Below are positions 1 through 11,225 of a stretch of 64,000 nt of DNA, piece by piece. This stretch comes from Klebsiella aerogenes KCTC 2190. Its GTDB lineage: Bacteria; Pseudomonadota; Gammaproteobacteria; Enterobacterales; Enterobacteriaceae. The position numbers and the translations under genes are program-made. The notes under the pieces were generated by a model. That model made no database searches. It saw nothing but the letters and a program-made list of their open reading frames with translations, and was not told the origin of the DNA. Location: the NCBI RefSeq assembly GCF_000215745.1, contig NC_015663.1, positions 434,001 through 498,000 of the forward strand, in the 5' to 3' direction. Position 1 is the first letter of the stretch. Each line of letters begins with the position of its first letter.

Positions 1-178
1 GGGGCAGCCCGCATGGATGCGGGCTGAGGGCCGTGTTTTGCACGGACGCTGCCTCGGCCCGACCCGAAGCCTGCCGGGATAAGTCGAAGGAACCACGAAG
101 TGGCGATTTTGGCGGCCAGAGCCCGGGAGTACAGAGGGCGGCGGCGACTGGCCGCCCTCTGTGCGCTCCCTGCGCCAT
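1..178. repeat. Hairpin-rich intergenic element, cut by left window edge
   Basis: This stretch is dense in strong inverted repeats. A 10-bp arm (CAGCCCGCAT) pairs across two bases near positions 5–26, a GGGCCGTG/CACGG stem lies near 28–45, and a 10-bp arm pair AGAGGGCGGC/GCCGCCCTCT with an 8-base loop lies around 133–160. An overlapping 63-codon ORF at 33–224 runs through the hairpins and has the composition expected of read-through of GC-rich repeats, so I do not call it a gene. The element looks like a dispersed structured intergenic repeat or a non-coding RNA. Its left end lies outside the window. I do not recognise the family. Confidence 0.4.
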
Positions 179-319
179 GAGTGCCATAACGCAGAAGAAA
201 TATCGGGAGCGCAATGTGCTTTGAATTAACACAAAGCACATGTTTATCCCCAACCAAAACCGTTGCAAACCAATAACAGTATCTACGGTTCCAGGCCAAT
301 AAAGGAAACGCCTGCCGGA

Positions 320-1129
320 CTATTCCCCCTGACGCTGCGCTTTCGCCAACATCTTCTTCAACGCATGGGATACGGCGACAAAACCAAAGGTCGCCGTCAC
401 CATGGTCGCCGCGCCAAAACCGGAGGCGCAATCCATCCGCTTCGGCCCTTCCGCCGTGCTTTTCATTGCACATACGCTGCCATCCGCCTGCGGGTAGACC
501 AACGCTTCGGTCGAGAAGACGCAATCGATGCCCAGCTTTCCTTTACTATTCTTCACTACGCCAAACTGGCTTTTCAGCCGTTCGCGCAGTTTCGCCGCCA
601 GCGGATCCTGAATAGTTTTCGCCAAATCGGCCACCTGGATCTGCGTCGGATCGATTTGCCCGCCAGCTCCGCCGGTCGTCACCAACGGTACTTTATAACG
701 GCGGCACCAGGCGATCAGCGCCGCTTTTGGCCTGACGCTATCGATCGCGTCGATAACATAGCTAAAGCCCGCTCCCAGGTATTCCGCTACGTTCTCGGGC
801 GTGATGAAATCATCGATAACCGTGACCCGACACTCCGGGTTAATCAGACGTATACGCTCGGCCATCACTTCCGCTTTCGCCAGCCCAACGTTGCCGCCAA
901 GGGCGTGGATTTGGCGATTGGTATTGGTGACGCAAACATCATCCATATCAATCAGCGTAATCGCGCCAATCCCGGTACGCGCCAGCGCTTCCGCCGCCCA
1001 TGAGCCGACGCCGCCGATCCCGACCACGCAAACATGCGCCTCGGCAAAACACTGCAGCGCCTTTTCGCCATATAAACGCGCCGTGCCGCCAAACCGCTGG
1101 CGCCAGGCATCGCTGATTACTACAGACAT
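320..1129 (-). CDS. tcdA: tRNA threonylcarbamoyladenosine dehydratase TcdA
   Basis: TcdA cyclises N6-threonylcarbamoyladenosine at position 37 of ANN-decoding tRNAs to its hydantoin form, using ATP, with sulfur-carrier partners CsdA and CsdE in E. coli. The 269-residue protein has the E1/ThiF-like Rossmann fold. The nucleotide-binding glycine motif GIGGVGSW lies at about residues 37–44, followed by an acidic LIDMDDV strand end, and the family's GGAGG loop lies around residue 153. Length matches the family. It is read in the same direction as mltA with a REP-like hairpin between them. The expected neighbours csdA and csdE would lie left of the window. Confidence 0.95.
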   Translation of the reverse strand: MSVVISDAWRQRFGGTARLYGEKALQCFAEAHVCVVGIGGVGSWAAEALARTGIGAITLIDMDDVCVTNTNRQIHALGGNVGLAKAEVMAERIRLINPECRVTVIDDFITPENVAEYLGAGFSYVIDAIDSVRPKAALIAWCRRYKVPLVTTGGAGGQIDPTQIQVADLAKTIQDPLAAKLRERLKSQFGVVKNSKGKLGIDCVFSTEALVYPQADGSVCAMKSTAEGPKRMDCASGFGAATMVTATFGFVAVSHALKKMLAKAQRQGE

Positions 1130-1151
1130 AAAACCTCGGAATAAAGTAGAG

Positions 1152-1186
1152 ACCCCGGATTCGGCGCGTTGCGCGGATCCGGGTTA
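1152..1186. repeat. REP-like hairpin between mltA and tcdA
   Basis: A CCCGGAT...ATCCGGG inverted repeat with a GC-rich centre (GCGCGTTGCGC) fills most of the 79-bp gap between the two genes. It resembles a REP element and could also stabilise or terminate the mltA transcript. Confidence 0.45.
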
Positions 1187-1208
1187 GAAACGTACGGACG
1201 TTTGAACG

Positions 1209-2306
1209 TTAACCGCTAAAGACGCTACCGGCGCCTGGCGCGTTTTTCAGTACCCACACGCGGCCATAGTGGTTATACCAACCGGCGCGATGACCGGCAT
1301 CCGGGCCGATGCCCTGGTAGATATCGAAATGCTGGCCTTTAATCGCCCCGCCGACATCCAGCGCCACCATCAGGCGTAGCTCGTACTGACCGTTAAACTT
1401 ACCGTTATTATCCAGCAGAGGCACCTCGGCCAGCAAGGTGGTTCCCGGCGGAATAATCGAACGGTCAGAGGCGACCGACGCGCGGCCAATCAACGGTACC
1501 GCGCTCGCCCCTTTCACCGGCGCGTAGGACTGCGGTTTAAAGAAGACAAAAGATGGGTTCTGTTCCAGCAGCTCGCGGACTTCCGCTTCGCTATGTTTTT
1601 CGCCCCATTCACGGATCGCCTGCATCGACATATCTTCCCGCTTCACTTCACCGCGGTCGATAAGCACTTTACCGATACTACGGTAAGGCCAGCCGTTTTT
1701 CCCGGCGTAGCTGAAGAAGTTAAGCGGCGAACCGTCGCCGAAATCGATATAGCCGCTGCCCTGCACGTCCATGATGAAGTTATCCATCAGCGAGTTGCTG
1801 TAGGCCAGCACGTAGTTATCGCTGAGCGCGCCGGCATAGATGCTGGCGCGGGAAGGCAGTTTGCCGTTTTTCGGCGGCATACGGTAAATAGGATACTGGA
1901 ACTCGCCCTGGCGAGTGTGGCGGGCCTGTACGACCGGGGTGTAGTAGCCGGTAAACTGCACGTTGCCGTAGTTATCAGCCCCCTGCATCTGCCAGGCATC
2001 AATACCAAACTGGCGTAACGTGCGGGTATCGCCGCCGGAACGCAGCCACTCCTGAATCGCGTTATAGACGCTGCTCTGGCTATTATAGAGACGCGGAGAG
2101 GCGCTACGAATCTGACCAACCTGCTGGGAGAAGTCGCCGGCGTTAATCGGCGCGCCTACCGCATCAGGTTGGTTTACCAATGAAAACGGCTGGGTAAACT
2201 TGCCATCACTATATTGCTGACCGCGATCGGTCGGTTTCGAGGTACAGGCGGCGAGCATCGCCAGCATTGCCCCCGTCGCTACATATTTTGCCCAACGTCC
2301 TTTCAT
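1209..2306 (-). CDS. mltA: Membrane-bound lytic murein transglycosylase A
   Basis: MltA cleaves the glycan strands of murein between MurNAc and GlcNAc, leaving 1,6-anhydroMurNAc ends, from the inner face of the outer membrane. The 365-residue protein begins with a lipoprotein signal peptide whose lipobox ends LAAC (Cys21). The MltA barrel follows, with motifs such as FTGYYTPVV near residues 118–126, and a C-terminal 3D domain carries the catalytic aspartates (VALDVGGAIKG near residue 315). Full length and intact. The start is supported by AGAGAT just upstream of the ATG. Confidence 0.95.
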   Translation of the reverse strand: MKGRWAKYVATGAMLAMLAACTSKPTDRGQQYSDGKFTQPFSLVNQPDAVGAPINAGDFSQQVGQIRSASPRLYNSQSSVYNAIQEWLRSGGDTRTLRQFGIDAWQMQGADNYGNVQFTGYYTPVVQARHTRQGEFQYPIYRMPPKNGKLPSRASIYAGALSDNYVLAYSNSLMDNFIMDVQGSGYIDFGDGSPLNFFSYAGKNGWPYRSIGKVLIDRGEVKREDMSMQAIREWGEKHSEAEVRELLEQNPSFVFFKPQSYAPVKGASAVPLIGRASVASDRSIIPPGTTLLAEVPLLDNNGKFNGQYELRLMVALDVGGAIKGQHFDIYQGIGPDAGHRAGWYNHYGRVWVLKNAPGAGSVFSG

Positions 2307-2477
2307 GGTATCTCTTCTTTATTGCTGCTAAGCCTTAGTGCGTGATGAAGATAACAAACCCATGCGGCTAATGAAATGCACGAAAGCGCCCCGCAGCCCA
2401 AATTGTGTAAAAATTCGCCCATTACTGTATTTTTAGCCGCCGTTTTTTACAAAATTGACGATTTCTACGAAAAAAGG

Positions 2478-2505
2478 TTGCATCAGAACGCTAGCGGAGT
2501 ATAGT
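2478..2505 (+). promoter_or_regulatory. Promoter of the initiator tRNA operon
   Basis: A TTGCAT −35 hexamer at 2478–2483 and a TATAGT −10 hexamer at 2500–2505 are 16 bp apart and are followed by the GC-rich stretch GCGC, typical of stringently controlled stable-RNA promoters. The first tRNA starts 13 bp downstream. Assigned by eye. Confidence 0.6.
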
Positions 2506-2518
2506 GCGCTTCCACGGA

Positions 2519-2595
<77 letters not shown>

Positions 2596-2640
2596 ATTAA
2601 AATCTGAAGTAAATCTACTCGATGGAAGAGTAGACGCGGA

Positions 2641-2717
<77 letters not shown>

Positions 2718-2762
2718 ATTACAATCAGAAGCAAATTTACTCGATGGAAGAGTAAAGACGGA

Positions 2763-2839
<77 letters not shown>

Positions 2840-2847
2840 ACACAATG

Positions 2848-2870
2848 AACACCCTTAAGGGTGTTTTTTT
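2848..2870 (+). terminator. Terminator of the tRNA-fMet operon
   Basis: A short stem (ACACCC/GGGTGT with a TTAA loop) is followed by a run of seven T, nine bases after the third tRNA. Confidence 0.85.
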
Positions 2871-2896
2871 GTTTCTACCGTCCGTAAATACCGCTA

Positions 2897-2928
2897 TAAA
2901 AAAAAGCGCCCGAAGGCGCTATTTTTTT
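2897..2928 (-). terminator. Terminator downstream of amiC
   Basis: An AGCGCC/GGCGCT stem with a four-base loop is flanked by A-runs on one side and T-runs on the other. It can therefore act in both directions, and it touches the amiC stop codon. Confidence 0.8.
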
Positions 2929-4180
2929 ATCCGCGTCTGGCCAACGTCGCCCCATCGGCAAAGTAGGCTTTGATCCCCGCCAGAATCGACTCCGCCACTT
3001 CCTGCTGGAATTTCGCGGTCTTCAGTTTACGCTCTTCTTCAACGTTACTGATAAAGGCCGTTTCGACCAGAATCGAAGGAATATCCGGCGCTTTCAGTAC
3101 CGCAAAGCCCGCCTGCTCCACCTGATTTTTATGCAGCTTATTAATATTGCCCATTTTTTGCAGCACCGCTTTACCAAATTTCAGGCTGTCGGCGATGGTC
3201 AGGGACTGCACCATATCGAACATGGTGTGGTCAACGTAACGATCGCCGCTCTTGCTGACCCCGCCGATTAAGTCCGAGGCGTTCTGCGTTTGCGCGAGGT
3301 ATTTTGCGGCGGTACTGGTAGCGCCCTTGGTCGAGAGCGCGAACACCGAAGAGCCGCTCGGCTGACGGCTGGTAAAGGCGTCGGCGTGAATCGAAACGAA
3401 CAGGTCGGCACGCTGCTTCTGCGCCTTGGCGACGCGCACCTTCAAGGGAATAAACACGTCTTCGTTACGGGTCATAAAGACCTTCATATTGCCTTCACGC
3501 TCAATGAGCGCGCGCAATCGACGGGCAATCTGCAGCACCACGTCTTTCTCACGAGTACGGTATTTACCAATCGCGCCGGAGTCTTCACCACCGTGGCCGG
3601 GATCGAGCATGATAACGATAGGACGATCGCGCCCGGCTTTCCCCGGCTGCGGCCCGCTTTCTGCCGGCGGTACCTGACGTTCCAGATCGCCTTTGTTGTA
3701 ATCTTCCAGCAGCGCCAGTAGCGGATCCTGCACATCGGTGGCCGTAGAGGGATAAAGATCCATCACCAGACGCTCTTTAAAACCGGCGACCGGCGCCAGC
3801 GCAAACAACTGCGGTTTGACGTTTTGTTTCAGTTCAAACACCATCCGCACGGTTTGCGGGTCGAACTGGCCCACGCGCGCGGATTTAATATACGGGTCGT
3901 CGTCGCGAATCTGCCCGCCCATCCCTTTCAGAACCGAGTTCAGGTTAACGCCTTCAATATCAACCACCACTCGCTCAGGATTGCTTAACGCAAACTGCCG
4001 ATATTTCAGTACATGATTGGATTCCACCGTGACGCGGGTGTAAGTCGACGACGGCCAGATACGCACCGCGACTACCTGCGCGGCGGCGGCCAAACCGACC
4101 GGACTCACACTCATTAACCACATGGCGCCCGCCCCTTGTAAAAAACGACGGCGGCTTAATCCCGACTTGTATCCCGACAT
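2927..4180 (-). CDS. amiC: N-acetylmuramoyl-L-alanine amidase AmiC
   Basis: AmiC is the periplasmic zinc amidase that splits septal murein during daughter-cell separation, activated by NlpD. I chose the ATG at 4180, which gives 417 residues (the E. coli length) and has GGGAG a few bases upstream. The longer reading to 4264 adds 28 non-conserved residues before the signal peptide. The N-terminus carries a twin-arginine signal (SRRRFLQ, residues 8–14) with an AGAMW hydrophobic stretch. An AMIN septal-targeting domain follows at roughly 35–150. The C-terminal amidase_3 domain starts at [14 protein letters not shown], whose His is a zinc ligand, and ends with the catalytic-Glu segment LVETAFISN. 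Confidence 0.95.
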   Translation of the reverse strand: MSGYKSGLSRRRFLQGAGAMWLMSVSPVGLAAAAQVVAVRIWPSSTYTRVTVESNHVLKYRQFALSNPERVVVDIEGVNLNSVLKGMGGQIRDDDPYIKSARVGQFDPQTVRMVFELKQNVKPQLFALAPVAGFKERLVMDLYPSTATDVQDPLLALLEDYNKGDLERQVPPAESGPQPGKAGRDRPIVIMLDPGHGGEDSGAIGKYRTREKDVVLQIARRLRALIEREGNMKVFMTRNEDVFIPLKVRVAKAQKQRADLFVSIHADAFTSRQPSGSSVFALSTKGATSTAAKYLAQTQNASDLIGGVSKSGDRYVDHTMFDMVQSLTIADSLKFGKAVLQKMGNINKLHKNQVEQAGFAVLKAPDIPSILVETAFISNVEEERKLKTAKFQQEVAESILAGIKAYFADGATLARRG

Positions 4181-4356
4181 GCCACTCCCAAGCAAAAAAA
4201 CGTGTTTGAAGCCAAAATGAACAGATTGACCAGAAACTTTAACCAAAGCCGCATAACCTGTCATCTATAAAAGGGTAAACAAACTTTGACACCCAAGGTT
4301 TTGTCACAATGTTTTCGCAAATTAGTGACAAATTAGGGGTTGCGCCACGAAGCAAA

Positions 4357-4395
4357 ACAGAATAAAAATACACTTATTACGAATAATCATGCATT
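4357..4395 (+). promoter_or_regulatory. Tandem ARG boxes (ArgR operator) of argA
   Basis: Two 18-bp imperfect palindromes, at 4357–4374 (core AGAATAAAAATACA) and 4378–4395 (core CGAATAATCATGCA), are separated by 3 bp. This is the standard ARG-box pair arrangement bound by the arginine-liganded ArgR hexamer. They sit just before the argA start, as in E. coli. Known for the gene; sites read by eye. Confidence 0.8.
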
Positions 4396-4406
4396 GAGGG
4401 TTTGTC

Positions 4407-5738
4407 ATGGTGAAGGAGCGTCGCACTGAACTGGTCGAGGGATTCCGCCATTCTGTTCCCTATATAAACGCGCACCGGGGAAAAACGTTTGTCATCATGC
4501 TGGGCGGAGAAGCCATCGAGCACGATAACTTTTCCAGCATAGTCAATGACATTGGCTTATTGCACAGCCTCGGTATTCGCCTGGTGGTGGTCTATGGCGC
4601 GCGTCCGCAAATTGACGCTAATCTCGCGGAACACCACCACGAGCCGGTTTACCACAAGCAGACCCGCGTCACCGACGCCAAAACCCTTGAGCTGGTTAAG
4701 CAGGCCGCCGGTATGCTGCAGTTAGAAATTACCGCCCGCCTGTCGATGAGCCTCGGCAATACGCCCCTGCAGGGGGCGCATATCAACGTGGTGAGCGGCA
4801 ATTTTATTATTGCTCAACCTCTTGGCGTCGATGATGGCGTCGATTACTGCCACAGCGGCCGTATTCGCCGCATCGATGAAGAAGCCATTCATCGCCAACT
4901 GGACAGCGGCGCAATCGTGCTCATGGGCCCGGTCGCGGTATCCGTCACCGGCGAGAGCTTCAACCTCACTTCTGAAGAGATAGCCACCCAACTGGCGGTA
5001 AAGCTGAAAGCTGAAAAGATGATCGGCTTCTGCTCGTCGCAGGGGGTCTACGACCAGCACGGCGAGATCGTTTCCGAGCTGTTCCCTAACGAGGCGCAGG
5101 CGCGGGTAGAGGAGCTGGAAGCGGAAGAAGATTATAATTCCGGTACCGTACGCTTCCTGCGCGGGGCGGTGAAAGCCTGCCGCAGCGGCGTGCGTCGCTG
5201 CCATTTAATTAGCTATCAGGAAGATGGCGCGCTGCTGCAGGAGCTATTCTCACGTGACGGTATCGGTACGCAGATCGTCATGGAAAGCGCCGAGCAGATC
5301 CGCCGGGCAACCATTAACGATATCGGCGGCATCCTCGATCTTATCAGCCCGCTGGAGCAGCAAGGCATTCTGGTGCGCCGCTCGCGCGAACAGCTGGAAA
5401 TGGAGATTGATAAATTCACCATCATCCAGCGCGATAACACCACCATCGCCTGCGCCGCGCTCTATCCATTCCCGGAAGAGAAAATCGGCGAAATGGCCTG
5501 CGTAGCGGTGCATCCGGATTACCGTAGTTCGTCACGCGGCGAGGTACTGCTGAGCCGTATCGCCGCCCAGGCGAAGCAGATGGGGCTCAGCAAGCTATTC
5601 GTGTTGACCACTCGCAGTATCCACTGGTTCCAGGAACGCGGCTTCACCCCGGTGGATATTGATTTGCTGCCGGAGAGTAAAAAACAGATGTACAACTATC
5701 AGCGCCGTTCGAAGGTATTGATGGCAGACCTGGGCTGA
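4407..5738 (+). CDS. argA: N-acetylglutamate synthase
   Basis: ArgA makes N-acetyl-L-glutamate from glutamate and acetyl-CoA, the first and feedback-inhibited step of arginine synthesis. The 443-residue protein has an N-terminal amino-acid-kinase-like domain (residues about 25–290; [11 protein letters not shown] near 31, [10 protein letters not shown] near 62) that binds arginine. A C-terminal GNAT domain (about 295–435) includes the acetyl-CoA region [17 protein letters not shown]. Length and order match E. coli. It is transcribed alone, between amiC and recD. Confidence 0.97.
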   Translation: MVKERRTELVEGFRHSVPYINAHRGKTFVIMLGGEAIEHDNFSSIVNDIGLLHSLGIRLVVVYGARPQIDANLAEHHHEPVYHKQTRVTDAKTLELVKQAAGMLQLEITARLSMSLGNTPLQGAHINVVSGNFIIAQPLGVDDGVDYCHSGRIRRIDEEAIHRQLDSGAIVLMGPVAVSVTGESFNLTSEEIATQLAVKLKAEKMIGFCSSQGVYDQHGEIVSELFPNEAQARVEELEAEEDYNSGTVRFLRGAVKACRSGVRRCHLISYQEDGALLQELFSRDGIGTQIVMESAEQIRRATINDIGGILDLISPLEQQGILVRRSREQLEMEIDKFTIIQRDNTTIACAALYPFPEEKIGEMACVAVHPDYRSSSRGEVLLSRIAAQAKQMGLSKLFVLTTRSIHWFQERGFTPVDIDLLPESKKQMYNYQRRSKVLMADLG

Positions 5739-5743
5739 CGGAT

Positions 5744-5848
5744 AACTCCCCGGATAGCGGCTTGCGCCTTATCCGGGCTACCCGACGACATCGCAACGTA
5801 GCGCCAGCAGGGCTCCCCCGGATGGCGGCTGCGCCTTATCCGGGCTTT
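5744..5848. repeat. Pair of REP elements between argA and recD
   Basis: Two related units, CCGGATAGCGGCTTGCGCC... and CCGGATGGCGGCTGCGCC..., each close a hairpin with CTTATCCGGGCT. They form a BIME-like pair in the gap between the convergent argA and recD genes, the second overlapping the recD 3' end. Confidence 0.75.
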
Positions 5849-7683
5849 CCGCCATGCGCGAAAATCTCCGCCAGGCCGCTGCGCCGTTCGGTGCGCGTCA
5901 CGATGGCTTGCGCCAGTACCTGCTCGTCGGCGTAAAGCGACAGGCGCCGTTTGGCGCGGGTAATCGCGGTATAAACCAGCTCGCGGGTCACCAGCGGTAC
6001 GCTACGAGAAGGCAAGATCAGCGCCGCATGATCGAACTCCGACCCTTGCGACTTATGCACCGTCATTGCCCAGGCGGTATCATGTTCCGGCAGGCGGCTT
6101 GGCTGCACCGATTTAATGCTGCCATCCGGCATTGGGAACCACACGCGAAGTTCGCCGTCCCTTTCCAGCGCAATACCAATATCACCGTTAAACAGCCCCA
6201 GCGCGCTATCGTTACGGGAAATCATCACCGGGCGGCCATCGTACCAGCGTGAATGGCGCGGTAGCGTAATCGCCCGCTTACGGTGGAGCATCTGCTCCAG
6301 CTGTTCATTCACGCCGCTTACCCCGTAAGGCCCTTCACGCAGCGCGCACAGCAGCTGAAATTCGCCGAAGGCGGCAATCATCTGCTCCGGCGCGGCCTGC
6401 TCGCGGCGCAGTTGCAGATAACGACCGTAGCCCTCCTGTGCCGCCATCAGCATCGCTTCATACTCCTCGGTGGTGCTGAGCGGCTGCAGAACGATATCCT
6501 CAAACGGCTGGCGTAATGTTGCTTTCACTTCTGCGCGCGCACCGGCATTGACCGCCCGCGCCAGGCTGCCAATACCGGAATGGCTGCCAAAGCGGTAGCT
6601 TTTTTGCAACAGGCACAGGCTATCGCGCAACGCCCCGGCCATCTGCCCCTCCCCCGCCGGCACCGTTGCGCCGGTCAAACGCGACAGTTCTTGCGCTCGC
6701 GCCGCGGTATAACCGGATGTCGCCCAGGCGCAGATGTCGCCAAGCACCGCCCCGGCTTCCACGGAGGCAAGCTGGTCACGGTCACCGAGAAAAATCACCC
6801 GCCCATGTTCCGGCAAAGCATCAATCAGACGCGACATCATCGGTAAGTCGATCATTGAGGCTTCATCGACCACCAGCACATCCAGATGCAGCGGGTTCCC
6901 GGCGTGGTAGCGCATGCGTTGGCTGCCGGGCTGCGCCCCCAGCAGGCGATGCAAGGTACTGGCATCGGCGGGAACCAGCGCTTTTTGCTCATCGCTAAGC
7001 GGAAGTTTTCTTAACGCCGCCCCAAGGGATTCCGTCAGGCGCGCTGCGGCTTTGCCGGTCGGCGCCGCCAGCCGAATTCGACAGCGCGACGTGTCGTTGA
7101 TCTGAATCAGCGCCGCCAGCAGCTTCGCGACGGTAGTGGTCTTGCCGGTGCCGGGACCGCCGGAGATCACCGAAATGCGCCGGGTCAGCGCCACCGCCGC
7201 AGCGACTTTTTGCCAGTCGATATCGTCGGTCGCAGGAAAGAGTTCATTCAGGGTTGCCGTTAACCGCCCTTCATCAACCTCCAGTACCCGGTTCGTCTCA
7301 TTAAAAAAGCGGGCGACGGTGAGTTCATTACGCCACATGCGGTTCAGGTACAGCCTTTCGCCACATAAAATCATCGGCGTCGGTTCGTCGCCGCGGCTCA
7401 CCGCTGACGAAGAAAGCAACAATTGAGGCCAGTCCTGCGGCTCTCCGGCCATCGCCAGCAACTGGTCGCGGATCTCGCCGGCCTTGCCGCTTAGCGCTTC
7501 TTCAGCGTTGAGGCGCGACAGCGGCAGGCAGACATGACCTTCTCCGGCATCCCGGCTCAACAGCGCGGCGGCCAGCTTCACTGCCGGAGGGGCATCCTGC
7601 GCCACCATCAGCGCAAACTGTACGTCCAGCGGTCGCAGCAAACGCTGCTCGGCGGCGGCCAGCAGCAGTTCATCCATGGTCAT
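5836..7683 (-). CDS. recD: RecBCD exonuclease V, alpha subunit RecD
   Basis: RecD is the fast 5'–3' helicase motor of RecBCD, which processes double-strand ends and is regulated at Chi. The 615-residue protein has an N-terminal RecB-binding domain followed by superfamily 1B helicase motifs. Walker A ([11 protein letters not shown]) is near residue 175, the DEAS Walker B (VVDEASMID) near 275, the [10 protein letters not shown] motif near 300, and the C-terminal motif [12 protein letters not shown] near 545. It overlaps recB by 4 bases, so translation is probably coupled. Confidence 0.97.
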   Translation of the reverse strand: MTMDELLLAAAEQRLLRPLDVQFALMVAQDAPPAVKLAAALLSRDAGEGHVCLPLSRLNAEEALSGKAGEIRDQLLAMAGEPQDWPQLLLSSSAVSRGDEPTPMILCGERLYLNRMWRNELTVARFFNETNRVLEVDEGRLTATLNELFPATDDIDWQKVAAAVALTRRISVISGGPGTGKTTTVAKLLAALIQINDTSRCRIRLAAPTGKAAARLTESLGAALRKLPLSDEQKALVPADASTLHRLLGAQPGSQRMRYHAGNPLHLDVLVVDEASMIDLPMMSRLIDALPEHGRVIFLGDRDQLASVEAGAVLGDICAWATSGYTAARAQELSRLTGATVPAGEGQMAGALRDSLCLLQKSYRFGSHSGIGSLARAVNAGARAEVKATLRQPFEDIVLQPLSTTEEYEAMLMAAQEGYGRYLQLRREQAAPEQMIAAFGEFQLLCALREGPYGVSGVNEQLEQMLHRKRAITLPRHSRWYDGRPVMISRNDSALGLFNGDIGIALERDGELRVWFPMPDGSIKSVQPSRLPEHDTAWAMTVHKSQGSEFDHAALILPSRSVPLVTRELVYTAITRAKRRLSLYADEQVLAQAIVTRTERRSGLAEIFAHGGKPG

Positions 7684-10600
7684 GAGTCCACCTCCTGGGC
7701 AACACCGGCAAATAGCGCGTCGAGGCCGTCAATCAGCGGCTGCGCCGGGCGGGTGGTGAAGATCCCCTGCCCGCCTTCCTGCCCGTCCATGCCGCGTAAA
7801 AAGAGATAAATGACGCCGCCAAAGTGCCGCTCGTAGTGATAATCGGCAATACGGTGACGCAGATAACGGTGCAGCGCCAGGCTATACAGCTGGTACTGCA
7901 GATCATAACGATGCAGGCGCATCGCCTGGATCATCGCCTGCTGGGTATAGGCTTCGCGATCTTCGCCCAGCCAGTTAGATTTGTAGTCCAGCAGGTAATA
8001 ACGACCATCATGACGAAATACCAGATCGATAAACCCTTTCAGCATGCCGCGGACCTGGCGGAAATCGAGCGCCGGGGTATCAGCCGACAGCGGATCATAG
8101 CGGCGGATCAGCGCGTCCAGCTGCAGCGGATCCAGCGGTTGTTCAATCGGTAGATAGAAGGCCATTTCCACCTGTTTATCCCGCACGCCCAGCTGATTCA
8201 GGGCGATTTCAGCCCCCGGCAGGCGTGTTCGCAGCACGCCGTCCAGCCATTCGCTCAACACCGGCGCCCACTCTTCGCCAAAACCGTGCAACTGTAGTTT
8301 TTGCGCCATCCAGTCAACCGGTACCGGCTGACTGAAATCGAGATCCTCAAACAGGCTATGCAGGAAAGTCCCCGGCGACGCGCCGCGTGGGAACTGATGA
8401 GGCGTGAGCTGCGGCTCTTCCGCCACCTCGCCAACGCCCGCGGCGTCGATATCGAGACGCGGTAGCAGCTCCTGACCGGCGCTGGAACCATGTTGCTGCA
8501 GGCCGGAATAACTGGTCACCCGCCAGTCGTCACTCACCTGGCGTTCAACCGTCCGCGCCGAAAGCGACGGTAGCGCGTTTTCCGGCGCCTGCCACGGTGT
8601 CTGGTCCATGGTATCGGGAATACATAGCGCAATATCATCGTGGCATAATGCCTGTAGCCGCGCGGTCAATCCCGCCGCGTCCATCGGCTCGCCGTCCTGC
8701 AGCAGACGGCCGAGGGCGCTGTGATGAAAATCACTGTTGCCAGGTTTATCGCTTCGGCGGGTACTTAACGGCGCAACCCCGAGACTGCAGTGCCACACCG
8801 CGCGGGTCAGGGCCACATACAACAGGCGTAAATCCTCCGCCAGACGCTCGGCTTCCGCCAGCTCAAGGCTATTCTCCCCCTCTCCGAGGTCGAGTACCGC
8901 AGCAAAGGAATCGCGGTCGTGATAGAACGCCTGATCCTGTTTGCGAAAGCGCGCGATAAAGGGCAGCCAGACCAGCGAATATTCCAGTCCTTTTGATTTG
9001 TGGATAGTGACGATTTGCACCAGATGCTTATCGCTCTCCAGACGCATCTGCTGGCTGGAAGCATTGCTGTCCGGCTCGGCGATATGTTGCGTCAGCCAGC
9101 GCACCAGCGCGTGCTCGCTCTCCAGCTGATTAGCCGCCTCTTGTAACAATTCGCTGATGTGCAAAATATCGGTCAAACGGCGTTCGCCGCCGTGGGTCGC
9201 CAGCAGATTTTCGGCAATATGACGTGCCCCCATCAGCGCGCGCAGCATTGGCATCACGCCGCGCTGGCGCCAGATCTGCCGGTATTCACTGAACTCCTCT
9301 ACCAGCGCATCCCAGGCACGTTCATCCTGATTGAGGTTTTCGATATCCTGCGCATTAAGGCCAAACATCGACGTCGCCAGCGCGCTGCGTAGCGTGTTTT
9401 CACGCTCTGGCGCCAGTACCGCCTGTAGAACCCACAGTAATTCCTGCGCTTCCGGGGTTTCAAAAACGCTGTCGCGGTTTGAGAGATAGACCGACGGGAT
9501 CGACAAGAGCTGCAGCGCATCGCGAATAAGCGCCGCTTCGAGACGGTTACGCACCAGCACGGTGATATCGGAGGCGCGCACCGGCTCGGCTTTTTCGCCG
9601 CGCCACAGCAGCGCGCGCCCCTGCTGGCCGGCGCTGAGCCAGTCGCGGATCTGCGTCGCACACAATTGCGCCATAAAAGACTGATAATCGCCAGAACCGA
9701 CGGCTTCGCCAGGCATTAACCACATGTTCATCGCCGGGATCGGCTTCTCATCAATGGTAAAGCGCAACGTCTGATTTTTAGCGGCTGGCTTCACCGGCAA
9801 GAATGGGATCTCGCGGAACATGAATGGATTATCACTCAGGCCGAACAGACGATTTACGCTCTGTACCATGCCCGGCGCCGAACGCCAGTTGGTATCCAGC
9901 GTATAGTGGGCAGCGACATCGCCACGCGCTTTCATATAGGTGAAAATATCGGCGCCTCGGAAGGCGTAAATCGCCTGTTTCGGGTCGCCAATCAGCAGCA
10001 GGGCCGTATCCGGCTGGCGACGCCAGATGCGGCGGAAGATACGATACTGTTGCGGATCGGTATCCTGGAACTCATCGATCATCGCCACCGGGAAACGCTG
10101 ACGAATAGCGCTGGCCAACGCTTCGCCGCTGTCGCCGCGCAGCGCGTCGTCAAGGCGGCTGAGCATGTCGTCAAAGCCCAGTTCGCCTCGACGCCGCTTT
10201 TCGCGGGCGACCGCTTCACGGATCTCCACCATCGCCCTGGCGATAACCAGATCGTTTAAGGTAAGCGGTGAGGCGAGCAGCGCCTCTACCGCGCTGAATA
10301 ACGGATGCAACGGTGGTTCGCCGCCGTCTTTGGTGCGCTCAATGAGGAACGGTTGCGAGAATTTTTCCAGCGCATCAGGCAACTGATAACTCAGCGTTTC
10401 TTCCTGCGCCCAGGCGCTGACCTTTTCGATCCACTTGCCCTGGTTGCCGCGGTTGAACTTGCGGCGATCGAGCCCTGAGTTTTCCAGCACGTTTTCAATT
10501 TCGCTAACCTGCTCCCGCCACTGCTGCTTCAGCGCATTGATACGTTCCAGGATTTGCTGATGGCGGCTTGCCAGCGTCTCTTCCGCGGGCGGCGGCGATT

Positions 10601-11225
10601 TTAGCTGCGGCGCTTCGCCCTGCAGCCAGCGGTCGATCGCCTTGAGCAGATCGCGTGGTCCTTTCCACTGTTCATGGATCACCGCGGCGATATCGCGCGG
10701 CAGCGGATAACAGTGGCGACGCCAGAAGTCGGCGCAGGCCTGATAACGCAGGCGGGATTCGTCTTCGATCAATTGCTGTTCAAACAGCATGCCGGATTCG
10801 AAGGCGTTGAGGCTTAGCATCCGCTGACAGAAGCCGTGGATGGTAAAGACTGCCGCCTCGTCCATCTGCCGCTCCGCCAGCATCAACGTTTGCGCCGCCT
10901 GGTTTTTATCGGCGATTTCCGCGAGCAGAGAGGCATACAGAGGATTACTGGAACTCTCACGCAAACAGGCGATCCGCAGTTCATGAATATTGCTGCGGAT
11001 GCGCCCACGCAGCTCTTCCGTCGCCGCTTCGGTAAAGGTAACCACCAGCAGCTCTTCCACGCTGACCGGCCGGGGGAAAGCAGATTCCCCCCCCAGCCCC
11101 AGCAGCAGCCGTAGATATAGCGCGGCGATGGTAAAGGTTTTTCCGGTGCCCGCGGAGGCTTCTATCAGCCGCTCGCCCGTCAGGGGCAAGCGGAGTGGGT
11201 CAAGAGACTCAGCGGTTTCGGTCAT
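7680..11225 (-). CDS. recB: RecBCD exonuclease V, beta subunit RecB
   Basis: RecB carries the 3'–5' helicase and the only nuclease site of RecBCD and loads RecA after Chi. The protein has 1181 residues, the usual family length. SF1A helicase motifs include Walker [10 protein letters not shown] at about 22–30, Walker [12 protein letters not shown] near 397–407 and [11 protein letters not shown] near 740. The C-terminal RecB-family nuclease domain has the Mg-binding aspartate and lysine in [10 protein letters not shown] near residue 1075. It overlaps ptrA by 4 bases upstream and recD by 4 bases downstream. Confidence 0.98.
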   Translation of the reverse strand: MTETAESLDPLRLPLTGERLIEASAGTGKTFTIAALYLRLLLGLGGESAFPRPVSVEELLVVTFTEAATEELRGRIRSNIHELRIACLRESSSNPLYASLLAEIADKNQAAQTLMLAERQMDEAAVFTIHGFCQRMLSLNAFESGMLFEQQLIEDESRLRYQACADFWRRHCYPLPRDIAAVIHEQWKGPRDLLKAIDRWLQGEAPQLKSPPPAEETLASRHQQILERINALKQQWREQVSEIENVLENSGLDRRKFNRGNQGKWIEKVSAWAQEETLSYQLPDALEKFSQPFLIERTKDGGEPPLHPLFSAVEALLASPLTLNDLVIARAMVEIREAVAREKRRRGELGFDDMLSRLDDALRGDSGEALASAIRQRFPVAMIDEFQDTDPQQYRIFRRIWRRQPDTALLLIGDPKQAIYAFRGADIFTYMKARGDVAAHYTLDTNWRSAPGMVQSVNRLFGLSDNPFMFREIPFLPVKPAAKNQTLRFTIDEKPIPAMNMWLMPGEAVGSGDYQSFMAQLCATQIRDWLSAGQQGRALLWRGEKAEPVRASDITVLVRNRLEAALIRDALQLLSIPSVYLSNRDSVFETPEAQELLWVLQAVLAPERENTLRSALATSMFGLNAQDIENLNQDERAWDALVEEFSEYRQIWRQRGVMPMLRALMGARHIAENLLATHGGERRLTDILHISELLQEAANQLESEHALVRWLTQHIAEPDSNASSQQMRLESDKHLVQIVTIHKSKGLEYSLVWLPFIARFRKQDQAFYHDRDSFAAVLDLGEGENSLELAEAERLAEDLRLLYVALTRAVWHCSLGVAPLSTRRSDKPGNSDFHHSALGRLLQDGEPMDAAGLTARLQALCHDDIALCIPDTMDQTPWQAPENALPSLSARTVERQVSDDWRVTSYSGLQQHGSSAGQELLPRLDIDAAGVGEVAEEPQLTPHQFPRGASPGTFLHSLFEDLDFSQPVPVDWMAQKLQLHGFGEEWAPVLSEWLDGVLRTRLPGAEIALNQLGVRDKQVEMAFYLPIEQPLDPLQLDALIRRYDPLSADTPALDFRQVRGMLKGFIDLVFRHDGRYYLLDYKSNWLGEDREAYTQQAMIQAMRLHRYDLQYQLYSLALHRYLRHRIADYHYERHFGGVIYLFLRGMDGQEGGQGIFTTRPAQPLIDGLDALFAGVAQEVDS

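Noticed and set aside
33..224. 63-codon ORF in the left-edge element
   Set aside because: It reads straight through long inverted repeats, has no recognisable domain and its start lacks a good ribosome site.
263..1003. 246-codon ORF opposite tcdA
   Set aside because: Antisense shadow of a well-supported gene; high-GC DNA produces long open antisense frames here.
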